DNA from: Mycoplasmopsis agassizii
GTDB lineage: Bacteria; Bacillota_I; Bacilli_A; Mycoplasmatales; Metamycoplasmataceae
Assembly (NCBI RefSeq): GCF_002276225.1
Contig: NZ_NQNY01000004.1
Span: forward strand, 38,219-102,218
Length of the DNA: 64,000 nucleotides
Reading direction: 5' to 3'
A model generated the notes under the pieces. The model saw only the letters and a program-made list of their open reading frames with translations. It ran no database searches and was not told the origin of the DNA. Made by a program: the position numbers and the translations under genes. Each line of letters starts with the position of its first letter. Positions within the stretch are counted from its first letter, which is position 1. Positions 22,038-34,044 of this stretch are shown piece by piece.

Positions 22038-22150
22038 AACTTTTATAAAATTAGTCAAACTATTTGTGTAATAAAGCTGAATTTTTACAAGAATTTTTTG
22101 CAAAAGTACTATGCCAAAATTTATGAATTTTATGCTTAAACATTAAAACT

Positions 22151-22180
22151 AAAAAATAGCAATTTTTGAAAATTGCTATC
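22151..22180 (-). terminator. Terminator of lipoprotein A1
   Basis: GATAGCAATT/AATTGCTATT stem with a T-run on the minus strand. Confidence 0.8.
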
Positions 22181-22210
22181 TTAATATTTATTAGTTTTAG
22201 TTTTTAAAAA

Positions 22211-24394
22211 CTAAATATCTTGGGTTTTTGCATAAGGAATTTTTATTGTAAAAATTTCTGAAATTAGCCCACCATAATGAACAGTGAATTCTCAATCACC
22301 TGCAAGTCCACCATCGACAAAGACTAACATTGCACCGTTTGCTTGTTTTTCTAAACCATCAATACGAGCAGGTCCATCGCCAGAATTTAATAGTTTTGTG
22401 ACATATGATTGATAAGCAACCATCTGCATAATACCTAAATCATCCAGTGTTTGTCTAGGATAATTTTTCAAATACAGAACATAGTTTTTCATTCTGTTTT
22501 CGTATTTATTGTTGCCGTTTTTATCTTTATCCATTGCTTTTTTAAAGATTTCTACAGCCTGATCTAGAACTTGTTTTTCAGTTAAAAATCCTGTTAAAGT
22601 AATTTTTACAGGGTCTGATACAAGATTACCTTTTTTGAAAGTTAATTGTAGTGAAACTGAACCATCCTTGTTGACAAAGTCAACAGTTTTAACATCAACT
22701 GTAACCCCTTTATCCTGATTAGTTCAAGTAACTTTTTGATTTTCAGGTAGTTTTTCATTAAGCTCTTCAATAGTATTAATTTGTTGTGAACTAGCGACTC
22801 ATTTAGCATCAACTTTTTCACTTGCTTTAGCTTGTCTAACTGAATAATTCAGTTTTGTAAAGTTATTATAAGCATCTAAAATTAGTTTGGCATCATCAGA
22901 TAAGTTACTATTAAAGTTTTGTAAGATAATATCATTATCAGCTAAAATTACATTATTAACAGTATATGTAGCTAAAAGATTAATTTTTAGGTCTTTATAG
23001 TCAATTCCACCCTTATTTGCATCAATTACTAGATGAATTTTAACATCATTAGCATATGCTTTACGTTGATCTAATGCCTCTTGCATTAATTCAATATATT
23101 TATTAGCACCAACTTGATCAATAAAACTAGGTTTAGTAGTTTTATCTAGTAAATTTCATTCATCAACTAATGAACCATAGATCACTTTAGCAAATTTGCC
23201 TAGCTCTTTTTGATCTAAGAAGTTTTTTATAGTTAATAACTTTTCTTCTGATCTAGCACTATCTTTAACAAAAGATATTGCTACTGTTACTTCACCTTTA
23301 ATATCATCAAAACCAACTACTCTAACCTCTCCAGTTACTCCTTCTTCTAACTTAATCTGATCTTTTTCTTTTAGTTTAGATTGCAAGTGATTTGCTGTTT
23401 CTTTTTTAAAGTATTCTGATCTAGTAAATGTTTTAGTATCTAAAACAGTTGGTTTATAAGCACTTGCTCTTGAATTTGAATTAGACATTGATAGAAGCCA
23501 ATCAGGGTTTTTATCAAAGTTGTACTTAAGAAGGGTTTTTGAGTGATCGGTTGCAGTTGGATGTTCTACAATAAATGATTCAATCGTTAACTTTTCTGCT
23601 CCACGATCAAAATTAGCAACTTTTAAAGTAAAGTTGTTGTAAGTTGTTTCAACAGCTTTTTCTGCATCAGTCAGGGTTTTTGTTTTGAAACCACTTACTT
23701 TAACATCTTTTGTTTTAGTTTCATTTTCTTTCAAAAGTGTAACTTTAAACACGGCACTGCCATTTGCTGTATCACTTGAAACATGAGTTAATGTAACAGT
23801 AACTGATGAATCAATTTTCACTGTATCACCTACAGTATTACTGTTAAAAATAGTTAGTGAATTGATGTCAGAATGTGATGCTAATAGCAATTTATTTGAT
23901 GAGTTATCTTTTAAATTTCGATCTGTAAATTTAGCAATTTCACTTTCTAATAATTTCTGAATTACATCACTATCTTTAACTCCTAAGCCTATTATTTTGA
24001 TAGTGGCTTGATTAGTTGATGAAACACCTTCTTCTGTATAAAATAGACCTAGTTCAACACTGATTGACTTAGCATCTTGCTTTGTTATTTTGATACTTGT
24101 AATTTGTGCATCACCTAAAAATTGCTCAAAAGTCGTAGTATTTTTAACTAAATTTAATAAGTTGGTTTTATACTCTCCTGTAATTGATTCTATTTTAGTT
24201 TTAACTGCAGAATCTGTATCTTTTTCTTTGATTGTTAGTTCAAAATCAGCTAAATTAGTTGCGATTTTTTGCAAAGTTATGTCAACTGTTTCTTTAGCTG
24301 GAGGTTTTTCAATTGGCGAACAAGCAATTGCAGCAGTCACAGCAATAACTGATCCAATTGATAAACCAGTTGTGATTAAAAATTTTCTCTTCAT
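22211..24394 (-). CDS. Tandem surface lipoprotein A1
   Basis: A 727-aa lipoprotein. The signal peptide MKRKFLITTGLSIGSVIAV ends in a lipobox with Cys25 (TAAIAC). The mature protein repeats beta-rich modules that end in VSGF- or LTGF-like motifs, resembling the mycoplasma Lipoprotein_17 variable-surface-protein domain. It also has a family-specific block around DWLLSMSNSNSRASAYKP. Three TGA tryptophan codons lie in frame. It has two full paralogs immediately upstream on the same strand. Its role is probably adhesion or antigenic diversity, by analogy only. Translation starts behind an unusual Shine-Dalgarno-hairpin leader. Confidence 0.85.
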
Positions 24395-24452
24395 TATTTA
24401 AGACTAAAGTTGCAAAGCAAATTTAGTCTTACCTCTCTTTTGATTATTTATA
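24395..24452 (-). promoter_or_regulatory. Leader of A1: SD separated from ATG by a hairpin
   Basis: TATAAA (24447-24452) is followed by AGAGAGG (24432-24438), then a perfect 9-bp hairpin AAGACTAAA/TTTAGTCTT (24400-24430), then 5 nt to ATG 24394. Linear spacing is about 36 nt; looping out the hairpin leaves about 6 nt. The mRNA would begin almost at the SD. Confidence 0.65.
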
Positions 24453-24850
24453 AATTTATAGTTACTTTAATTTGTAAAATTTGCGAGCAAATTTATAAAA
24501 GTAGATTCATTAAAAACACTTTATTTCTTTCATTAAAATAACTACGTGCCAATTTTAAAACTTTGGCAAAAAAGTCTGAAGATATTTTAAAAACTGGTTT
24601 ATTTTGGAACTTTTAATATCATTGAGTTTAAAATTTATTTACCCAAATTATTAACTTATTTTTTTGGTCGATAATTAAGAACTTTAAATGCTAAAAACCA
24701 TGTTTATAGGTGTTTTTGGCTTAATATAACAATAAAAAACTGGTGAGTAATTTTTCTTAAAAAGAGCACTGATCATTAACTAAATTAATTAAATTAAATA
24801 GTTAAGTCTTTTTTTAACCAACTATTTGACTATTCACCCTTTTGCACAAT
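24453..24850. other. Intergenic region between A2 and A1
   Basis: Part of it (roughly 24540-24605) resembles the upstream region of A3 (roughly 29862-29930), including a shared AATTTTAAAACTTTG word, so the array duplicated with upstream DNA. No gene is seen. Confidence 0.5.
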
Positions 24851-24877
24851 AAAAAACAGAAAGTTATTCACTTTCTG
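24851..24877 (-). terminator. Terminator of lipoprotein A2
   Basis: CAGAAAG/CTTTCTG stem with a T-run on the minus strand. Confidence 0.8.
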
Positions 24878-24886
24878 CCCTTATTT

Positions 24887-27106
24887 TTAAACAACTCTAA
24901 CTGGTTGAACAACTGCCCCTTTAAATTGTGGTTTAGGAAGTTTTATACTGATTTCTTCAGATTCTAAACCGTTATACATAACAACAAATTTAGCATTACC
25001 TTCAAAATCTAAATGTTTAATTCTAGCAAGAGCAGTATTACCTAATCATGACAAACCTGGAATGCCATCTGCAAAAGAACCAAAGTTAATTAAGTTTGCA
25101 ACATAACTTCCAAAAATGTTCAACTGTGTTTGAACATTTCTTGGAGTTTCACTAGTTTGAGGTAGTGCTATATAAACAACAAATTCTTGAATCTTTTTAT
25201 CAATAGCTTTTACTCCACTTTGATCTTTAGTTTCAAGCATTTTTTTGAAGGCATTTTTAGCAATATCAATAACTTGTGCATCTATAAAAAAGCCTTTAAC
25301 TGTAACAGTAATAGGTTCTGAAATAATCTCACCTTTTTTAAAATTAAACTGCAATGTAACTGTTCCATTAACGCCGTTAAAACCGATAGTTTTAACATCT
25401 AAAATAACACCTTTATTTTTATTATGTCAAGTCATAATTTTATGATCTTGACTTAATTTTTTGTTTAGTTCTTCTAGTGAATTAAAGTGTTGTCTACTCG
25501 GAATTCAAAGTCCACCTGCTGCTTCATTAACTGTATCACTAACGACAGGATTTCTCGCTTGTAATTCTTTAATATTAAAATTATTATATGCTTCTAAAAC
25601 TAGCTTTGCATCATCACTTAAACTAGTATTAAATCCTTGTAAAACAACTTTGTTAGTTGCTAAAATGACATTATTTAAAATATGAGTCGCTATTAAATTA
25701 ATTTCTTGTTTTTCATAATCAATACCACCATTTGCAGTATCAACTGCTAACAATAATCTCACATCATTAGGATAAAACTTTTGCTCATCAAAAATTTTTT
25801 GCATTAATTCAATATACCTTAAGGCTCCTGCTTCATCAGTAAAACCTGGTTTTAAATTTTTATCTTGGCGATTTCAAGTATCAACTAATTTACCATAAAT
25901 AGCGAATGCAAAAGACCCTAATTCTTTTTGGTCTAAGAAATTTTTAATTGTTAAAAATTTTTCATCTGATTTGGCATCACCTTTAATAAAAGTAAGAGCA
26001 ACAACTACTTCACCTTTAATGTCATCAGCAGTTACTATTCTAACTTTTGCACTTACACCTTGTTCTAGTTTAATTTGATCTTTTTCTTTTAATCTTTCTT
26101 GTAAATGATTTTTAATTTCATTATTAAAATAGTCTGCTTTAGCAAATGTTTTAGTATCTAAAACAGTTGGCTTAAAAGCACTAGCCCTTGAATTTGAATT
26201 AGACATTGATAAAAGCCAATCAGGGTTTTTCTCAAATTGATATTCATAAATAGTACCTAATTCATTTCCTGTAGTTATTTTAATAAATGATTCAACAGTT
26301 AGTTTTTCTGCTCCACGATCAAAATTCGCTACTTTTAAAGTGAAGTTGTTGAAGGTTGTTTCAACATCTTTTTCATCAGCATTAAGTAACTTAGTTTTAA
26401 AACCACTTACTTTAATATCTTTAGATAAAGTTTCACTTTGCTTTGTAAGTGTAACCTTAAAAATAGTTACACCTTTTGCTGTATCACTGGAAACTTTAGT
26501 AAAGGTTACAGTGATAGAATTATCAATCTTAACAACTTCTCCAGTTGTATTACTATTTCAAGTTTCTAAATTATTAATTGTAGTTTTTGAAGGTAATAAT
26601 TCTTTTTCTTTTGAAGTATCTTTTAAATCACGATCTGCAAATTTAGCCATTTCAATTGCTAGTTGTTCTTGAATTAAAGTGCTTATTCTTGTTCCTAAAC
26701 CAACAATTTTAATTATTGTTTTACTAGTAGAACTTACTCCTTCTTCTGTATATAAAAGTCCTAATTCAAGACTTAATGAAGCAGAACTTTGATTACTTAC
26801 TTTAACACTAGTAATTTGTGCTTCACCTAAAAATTCACTGAATGTTTGACCATTTGAAACTAGTTCAACTAACTTAGTTTCAAAGTCACTAGTAATTGCT
26901 TCAACTTTAGTTTTAATTACACTTGGTAAATCTTTTTCCTTAATTATTAGTTCAAAATTATTTAAAGTAGTTGCAATTTTGTCTAAAGTAATTTCAACTG
27001 TATCTTTAATTAAAGGTTTATCAATTGGTGAACATGCTATTGCTGCAACTACAGCAATAGCAGAACCTAATGACAACATGGTTGTTATTAGAAATTTTCT
27101 TTTCAT
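24887..27106 (-). CDS. Tandem surface lipoprotein A2
   Basis: A 739-aa paralog of A1, with signal peptide and Cys25 lipobox (VAAIAC). It has the same module order, including DWLLSMSNSNSRASAFKP and ADDIKGEVVVALTFIKG. TGA codons encode tryptophan at the same sites as in A1. The C-terminus differs (PQFKGAVVQPVRVV), so the array members diverge most at their ends. Preceded by its own promoter and hairpin leader and followed by its own terminator, so it is a separate transcription unit. Confidence 0.85.
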
Positions 27107-27163
27107 TATATAAATTTAAATTTGCTTTAACAAATTTAAATTACCTCTCTTTTGTTATTTATA
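27107..27163 (-). promoter_or_regulatory. Leader of A2: SD separated from ATG by a hairpin
   Basis: TATAAA (27158-27163), AGAGAGG (27144-27150), a perfect 12-bp hairpin AATTTAAATTTG/CAAATTTAAATT with 6-nt loop (27113-27142), and 6 nt to ATG 27106. The arm sequences differ from A1 but pairing is kept. Confidence 0.65.
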
Positions 27164-27506
27164 AATTACTTTCAGTTACCCTTAGTTTCTAGATAAGTTA
27201 ATCTAGAAACTAAATTTAAAATATAGCTTAATTTAAACTACTTAAAACTCTCTCTGTAAATGTAAAGTAACAGGATATGATTTTAGGCTTTTGTCAAAAA
27301 AGACGGGTGCTAAAAAATTTTTTGACTTTTTTTGCGCACATAGGTCTTTTTTAGTGTAGAATTAAAGTATAGAAAGACAATAAGTTTTTTTATAATATTA
27401 TATGTGTATCCAAAAGGGTCGTGAAAGCGACCTTTTTCGATGCTCTTTTTTATAGTTAAATAAGGTTAATAATTATAAATAATCATAATTTAAGCAAAAA
27501 CATATA
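27164..27506. other. Intergenic region between A3 and A2, with a promoter-terminator pair
   Basis: It holds an AGAGAGAG tract on the minus strand (27248-27255) and, on the plus strand, a TATAAT at 27391 followed 20 nt later by a 10-bp hairpin and T-run (27412-27437). That unit would make only a ~35-nt RNA. No ORF is supported. Confidence 0.4.
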
Positions 27507-27532
27507 AAAAACAGAAAGTGAAATGCTTTCTG
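27507..27532 (-). terminator. Terminator of lipoprotein A3
   Basis: CAGAAAG/CTTTCTG stem with a T-run on the minus strand, nearly identical to the A2 terminator. Confidence 0.8.
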
Positions 27533-27553
27533 TTTGATTGTGGTTGATTTAGT

Positions 27554-29710
27554 TTATGAAATAGAAGTTGCTGTAACCTGTTTAAATTGTGGCAGTGGAA
27601 TTTGTATCTCAAATGGACCTGATTGTAGACCACCATACTGAACCACGAAGGTGAAAGGTCCAGCAATGGCACCGTTAAGTAGTACTAATGTTGCACCATT
27701 TGCTAGTTGTCACAACCCAGGAACACCTGCAGGACCATCTCCATAATTTAATAAATTAGTTACATATGATTGATAACCAGCTATTTGAATAGTTGCATCA
27801 GGACCCAACTGTGTTGTTGTATTTCCAGATAGGTAAACTGTATATTTTTTCATTTGCTCTTCATAAGGATTTTTCCCATCACTACCTTTTAGTGCAAATG
27901 CTCTTTTAAATACATCTGTAGCACCTTCAAGAATTTGTTGGTCTGTAAAGAATCCTGATAAAGTAATTTTTACTGCATCTGATTTGATTTCACTTTTTTT
28001 GAAAACTAATTCAAGGTCTACTGTTCCGTTGCTGTTATTAATTCCTATGGTTTTAACATCAACTTCGACACCTTTTTCTTTATTTAATCAATTAATTTGA
28101 TCGTTTTGAGGTAATTTTCCATTCAATTTATCAAGAGAATCAATTCGTTGTGTGCTTGGTATTCATTGTGCTGAACCTGTTTCACGTGATTCAGGTTCTC
28201 TCACTCTATACTCAGTTTTAGTAAAAGCATTATATGCCTCTAAAACTAATCGAGCATCGGCACTTAAGTCATTGTTAAAGTTCATCAAGGTAATATCGTT
28301 TTCAGCTAGAACTACATTATTAAGGATGTAAGTTCCTAATAAATGAATTTCTGCTTTCTCATAATTAATACCACCATTTTTATTATCGATTGTTAAAGTA
28401 AGTTTTACATCATTAGGGTATGTTCTTGTATCATCAAAAGTTTTTTGCATTAACTCAATATATCTTTGCGCTCCTGCTTCAGTAGCAAATGCAGGTTTTA
28501 AATTTTTATCTTGTCGGTTTCATTTATCTACTAAATAACCATAAATTGCTCCTGCAAATGCACCTAGTTCTTTTCGATCTAAGAAATTCTTAATAGTTAA
28601 GAATTTTTCTGCTGATTTAGCATTACCTTTTTCAAAAGTAATAGCAACAACTACTTCACCTTTAATATCATCTGCAGTTACGACCCTAACTTTTCCAGTT
28701 ACACCTTCTTCTAATTTAATTTGGTCTTTTTCTTTTAGTTTTGCTTGTAAATGATTTGCAGCTTCAGCTTTAAAATAATCTGCACTAGTAAATTTTTTAC
28801 TATCTAAAACAGTTGGTTTATAAGCGCTTGCTCTTGAATATGAATTAGACATTGATAATAATCAATCACGATTATTATCAAAATCAAGCTTACCAGTTTT
28901 TTCAATGCGTTGAGAACCACGATCGAAAGTAGCTTCTTTTAAAGTAAAAGCATTAAAAGTTTTCTCGACTGCTTTTTCAGCGACGCTAAGTTCATGTGGT
29001 TTAAAGCCACTAACTTTAATTTCTTTAGTTAATGATTGATTATCTTTTAATAATGTCACTCTATAATTAACAGTTCCGTTTCCTGAATCACTAGAAACTT
29101 TTGCAAAGTTTACAGTGATTGAATTATCAACTGTAACTGCTGTTCCAGTTGTATTACTATTTCATGTTGTAAGCGAATTAATATTCGACTGTGTTGCAAA
29201 TAATTTTTTATCTTCTGAATCTGCTTTTAGATCACGATCTGCAAATTTAGCAATAACATCTGCTAGTTCTTTTTTAACTAACTCAGATGCACTTGTACCT
29301 AAACCCAAAATTTTAATGGTTGCTTTATTAGTAGCACTTGTTCCTGATTCAGTATATTTAAGTGCTAATTCAAGACTTAATGAAGTAGAGCTTGTAGTAG
29401 TCACTTTTCAACTTGTAATTTCTGCTGCACCAAGGTGTTCACTGAATTTGGTAGCATCGCTAACTAGTGCTATTAATTTATTTTTATAGTCACTAGTAAT
29501 AGCTTCTAATTTTGCTTTTACAGCAGTATCTGTCTCTTTATCTTTAATAGTTAATTCTACATTATTCAATGCATCAGCAATTTTTTTCAAAGTTGTTTCT
29601 ACAGTGTCTTTAGCAGGTGGAGTTTCACCTGGTGCACAAGCAATTGCTGTTGCTGCAACAGCAACTGAAGCAACTGATAAAGTAGATGTAAATATGATTT
29701 TTTTTCTCAT
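27554..29710 (-). CDS. Tandem surface lipoprotein A3
   Basis: A 718-aa paralog with signal peptide MRKKIIFTSTLSVASVAVA and lipobox Cys25 (ATAIAC). Same modules as A1 and A2 (VSGFKPHELSVAEKAVEKTF, DWLLSMSNSYSRASAYKP), but shorter around residues 215-250. It is the most 5' of the array and is divergent from nusA. TGA codons encode tryptophan. Surface location is well supported by the lipobox; any specific binding role is unknown. Confidence 0.85.
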
Positions 29711-29769
29711 GTTTTAGATGGTAAATTTATATGAAAAAATTTACCTTTCCTCTTTTCTGTTGTAATATA
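29711..29769 (-). promoter_or_regulatory. Leader of A3: SD separated from ATG by a hairpin
   Basis: TATATT (29764-29769), AAGAGG (29749-29754), a 9-bp hairpin GGTAAATTT/AAATTTACC (29720-29745), and 9 nt to ATG 29710. It is the same layout as A1 and A2, with a third set of arm sequences. Confidence 0.6.
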
Positions 29770-30069
29770 TAAACTTATATATAGTTAGTTGAAATGCCTA
29801 GATGTTAGTCTAGGATTAATCAGTAAGTTCAAAAAAATACTTCCACTCTCTCTCAAATAACTATGCAATAATTTTAAAACTTTGCTTAAATAGGTTAAAG
29901 ATATTTAAAAAACTAGATTTTTTTGCAGTTTTTTATTAGTTTTGCATTAAAATGAATTTATACAAATTATTAATATTGTTTTAACAGTGATAATAATTGT
30001 ATTCGAGCGAGAAAAAAGTTGCTTTGGCAACTTTTTTACATTATATAACACAAAAAACAAGAGGTATAA
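29770..30069. other. Divergent region between A3 and nusA
   Basis: It contains a GAGAGAGAG tract on the minus strand (29847-29855) and a small hairpin AAAAGTTGC-N4-GCAACTTTTT (30012-30037) just ahead of nusA, which could terminate or attenuate on the plus strand. GAGG at 30061 is the nusA Shine-Dalgarno. Confidence 0.4.
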
Positions 30070-31788
30070 ATGAGTGTTGCAGAAATTAAAAAGAAGTCAG
30101 CAAGTAAAAAAAATTATGCGAATTTTGCTTTTATTGCTGAAAGTCGTAAATTAGACATCGAAAATGTTAAAGAAATCTTCTTCGAAGCCTTAAAACACAT
30201 TTTTTTAGAAATCGATCAAGACGTTGAATTAGAAAAAGAATGAGTCGATGAAGGTGAAACTTTAATCGTAAAAGCACCTAAAATTATTGTTTCAGATGAA
30301 GAGTTTGAAGAAGAATTAGCTAAGGCTGAAAAAAAATCAGATCTAGATACAAAAGACCTTTATTTAATTACTTATATTCCACTATCAAGAGCTTTAAAAC
30401 TAGATAAAAAAGCAGTTGTTGATGATACAGTTGTTGAAGCAATTGAGTATCAAAATTTGTCTCAAGCTAGAGTTAGAAAAATTCAAAACTTATTTCAGCA
30501 AAACCTTTCAAAAGCAACTAAAGATCGTATTTATTTAACTTATAAGGATCGTATTGGTGAAGCAATTAAAGTTAAGATTGAAAACATTACAGAAATGTTA
30601 GTAACAATTTCAATTGTTGGTGATAGCGAAAGTGTAACTTTTATTAGAACTGCTGATTTGAAGAAAAAATATCCAGAAATCAAAGTTAACGGTGTTTATG
30701 AAGTCTTTATTACAGATGTTTTAGCACAGCCAAAGAAAAATGGTTCAATGATCATGGTTTCAACCACTAGTCCTTTTGAACTATTAAAATTACTTGAAAG
30801 CACTTTCCCTGAAATTGCTTCAAAAGAAATTTTAGTTAAAAGAATTGCTCGCCGTGCAGGTGTGAGAAGTAAAATTGCCGTGATGGCTAACCCTGATTTA
30901 GCTCGTGAAGATCTAGATGTAATCGGAATTTTAATTGGTCAGCAAGGTTCAAAATCACAAGCCTTATCTTCTGAATTAGGCGAAGAAAAATTAGATTTTA
31001 TTACTTTTAGCGAAGACCGTTTAAGTTTTATGCTAGATGCTTTAAAACCAGCTAGAGTAATTTCAATCAGTGAAAAACAAGAATCGCCTGATCAATATGC
31101 TTATGAAATTGTTGTACCTGATGCCATGGTTTCAGTTGCAATTGGTAAAGGTGGAATTAATACCTATTTAGCAAGTGAAATTACTAGAAGTCGTGTTAAT
31201 GTTAAAGGTTATACAGATGCTTTAGCTGCTAAACAAGAAATTTTATGAAATGCTAACGTAACTGAAGATGAACTAGAGCAACTTAATACTTTCAGTTTAA
31301 CTAACAAGAGAGTACAAACCAATCGTTCACAATCAAACTACAGTAAAACTGCTAAGCCTAAACGTAAGGATAGTTTTGATATTTCAGACTTTAATAAAGA
31401 TATTGAAGCATTTGATAGTTATTTTGAAAGCATCAAAGATACTCAAGGCGCAGGACCTGCTGATTTAGTAACTAAAGAAGCACCAAAAGTTAAAGCTAAA
31501 CCTGCTAAAGATAAAGATGTGATTAAAGAAGATAATTATTATGATGTTGATTTTGCAGAAATTAATGCAGCAATTGAAGCGGCTTCATTTGATGAATTAG
31601 ATCAAGAAATTGATTCAGATTTTGAAGAACAAGTTGCTATCAAGGATAAAGAAACTGCTGAAAAAGAAAGACAAGACCGCCGTACTAAAGCTAAATTACA
31701 AGACTATGCAATTAAAGATAATGACTTTGCAGATTTTGCTCTAGATGGAATTGATCTAGATAATCTAGATGATGAGGATTGAGATTAA
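30070..31788 (+). CDS. nusA: Transcription termination/antitermination protein NusA
   Basis: A 572-aa RNA polymerase-binding factor controlling pausing and termination. The N-terminal domain is followed by an S1 domain and two KH domains (about 210-390), with the KH signature VSVAIGKGGINTYLASE. A long acidic C-terminal extension, specific to some mycoplasmas, is rich in D and E and ends at TAA 31786. It heads the classic nusA-ylxR-infB operon, with only 3 nt to ylxR. Confidence 0.93.
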
Positions 31789-31791
31789 AAA

Positions 31792-32064
31792 GTGGAAATC
31801 AAAAGAAAATGTTTTGTTACTCATAAAATTTATGAAAGAAAACATTTAATCCGTTTTGCAAAAAAAGATGATCAAATCACAATTGATTGATCATTAAAAG
31901 CGCCTGGAAGAGGTGCTTATTGTTTAAATGATAAAGTTGTGATTGAAGAGTTATTCAAAAAGAAGCTTTTAAATCGAGTTTTTAAAGCAAATATAGATCA
32001 AGCCATCTATAATAGTTTAAAACAACAACTACTAGAGGAGATTGAAAATGGCAAAGAAAAGTAA
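31792..32064 (+). CDS. ylxR: YlxR family RNA-binding protein
   Basis: A 90-aa protein of the YlxR (DUF448) family, always found between nusA and infB in Firmicutes and relatives. [19 protein letters not shown] and the APGRGAYC signature are clear. The start is GTG 31792. One TGA tryptophan (ITIDWSLK). Its 3' end overlaps infB by 17 nt. The family binds RNA and may influence RNase P or transcription; this is from other species. Confidence 0.88.
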
Positions 32065-33862
32065 AAAAGAAAGAAAAACAAATATTGATCAAATTGAAAC
32101 GCAATTATTCAATGTCAAAAGTGGAGTTGAAAATAATAAATTTATTTTCTCAGGCCCAATGACAGTTGCAGAATTTGCTCAAAAAACTAATTCTTCAGGT
32201 GCAGAAATTGTTAAGAAGTTCTTTTTAGCAGGAAAACTGTACGATCTAAATAAGATTCTTTCTGAAGAAGAAATTGCTGAATTATGTTTTGAAAGAAATC
32301 TAGATTTTCAAGTTGTTAAAGAAATTAATGCAGGTAATTATCTAGATACAGTTGAATTTAGTGATGAAGAAAGTGAACTAACAACACGGGCTCCAATTGT
32401 CACAATTGTCGGTCATGTTGATCATGGTAAAACTACTTTAATTGATAAGATTCGTAAATCAAAAATAGCTGAATCAGAAGCTAGTGGGATTACTCAACAT
32501 ACAGGTGCTTATCAAATATTTCATAATAATAAAGCCATTACTTTTTTAGATACTCCAGGTCATGAAGCTTTTACAGCTATGCGTGCTAGAGGCACTAAAT
32601 TAACAGATATTGTTATTTTAGTGGTTGCTGCAGATGATGGAGTTATGCCACAAACTAAAGAAGCAATTGCTCATACACATGCTGCAAAAGTTCCGATGAT
32701 TGTTTTTGTAAACAAAATGGATAAACCTGATAAAGACCTAGAAAAACTTAAATCAGAACTATCTGCTGCAGATGTTGTTATCGAAGAATGAGGTGGTAAT
32801 GTTCCTGTAGTATATGGTTCAGCACTACTTGGTGAAGGTATTGATGAGTTATTTCAAATCATCAATTTAACAAGTGAAATTCTTGATTTGAAAGCCAACT
32901 TTAACCGTTATCCTATCGGTGTAGTTGTTGAATCTAGACTACTTAAAGGTGTTGGTGCTGCAACAACTATTATCGTTAAAAATGGTACCTTAAAACTAGG
33001 AGATTATATCGTTGCAGGCTCACATCAAGGTCGTGTTAAAACTATGACAGATAGTGAATCAAAAAATGTTTCAGAAGCGCTTCCAGGTATGCCTGTTAGA
33101 ATTACAGGGCTTTCATCTTCACCAATGGCTGGTGAAAAATTCATCGGTTTTGAAGATGAAAAATATGCTAAAAAAATTGCTTCAGAAAATGAACGTTTAA
33201 TTAAACGTGAAAAGTTTATGCAGCAAACACAAACTATTTCTTTAAATATTTCTGACAAAGATAATATCAATATTATTATTAAAGCAGATACTGAAGGAAC
33301 AGCTGAAGCGATTAAACATGCAGTTGAAAAACTATCAACAAAAGAGTTCTCAATTAATGTAGTTAGTGCTTCAATTGGTGATGTTTCAAACGCTGATTTA
33401 TTGCTTGCTCAAGCATCGAATGCAAAAATTTATACCTTCAATGTTAAGTCACAAAATCAAATTTCTCAATCAGCTAAAGAAAAGCAAATTGAGATTAAAG
33501 AATATAATGTTATCTACCATTTAATCGAAGACTTGCAAGCTTATTTAGATAAAAATGCAGAACCTATTTATGAATTAAAATTAACTGGTAAAGCACAAAT
33601 TTTAAAAATCTTTACTTATTCAAAATTAGGAAATATTGCAGGTTGTCGTGTTGAAGATGGTTCAATCAAAGCAGGCGCAATTATTAAATTAATACGCAAA
33701 AATAAACTTGTTCACGAAGGTGTTTTAGACACTCTTAGAAGCGGTTTAGATGATACTAAAGAAGTTGCAAAAGGTTTTGAATTTGGAACTCATATTAAAG
33801 ATTTCAATGAAATTCAAGAAGGTGACATTATTGAAGCCTACGAGAAAATTAGAATTAATTAA
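32048..33862 (+). CDS. infB: Translation initiation factor IF-2
   Basis: A 604-aa GTPase that brings initiator tRNA to the small ribosomal subunit. It has a short N-terminal region, then the G domain with GHVDHGKTT (about residue 121), [15 protein letters not shown] and NKMDKP, followed by domains II, III and IV ([14 protein letters not shown] near the end). GAGGAG 7 nt upstream selects ATG 32048 over a TTG 6 nt earlier. TGA codes tryptophan in EEWGGNVP. The long N-terminal extension of other bacteria is lacking, as usual in mycoplasmas. Confidence 0.96.
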
Positions 33863-33888
33863 GCCTTAAAAATTAAATATATTTTGAT

Positions 33889-33929
33889 ACTAATAACAAC
33901 CATTTTAAAGTTGTTATTAGTATTTTTTC
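33889..33929 (+). terminator. Strong terminator of the nusA operon
   Basis: A perfect 12-bp stem ACTAATAACAAC/GTTGTTATTAGT with a T-run. Confidence 0.88.
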
Positions 33930-34044
33930 ATTTGAGTCAATTATAAAGTGATAATCAATATAAACTTTCTGCTAAAATTTACAAAATGCTATTAATCCGA
34001 TGAATTATAGAGTATTTTTCAAATTGTTGAATAGAGATTTAATT

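Noticed and set aside
24090..25685. Plus-strand frames within lipoprotein genes A1 and A2
   Set aside because: Antisense shadows; they have no ribosome-binding sites and parallel frames recur in every paralog only because the sense genes are similar.
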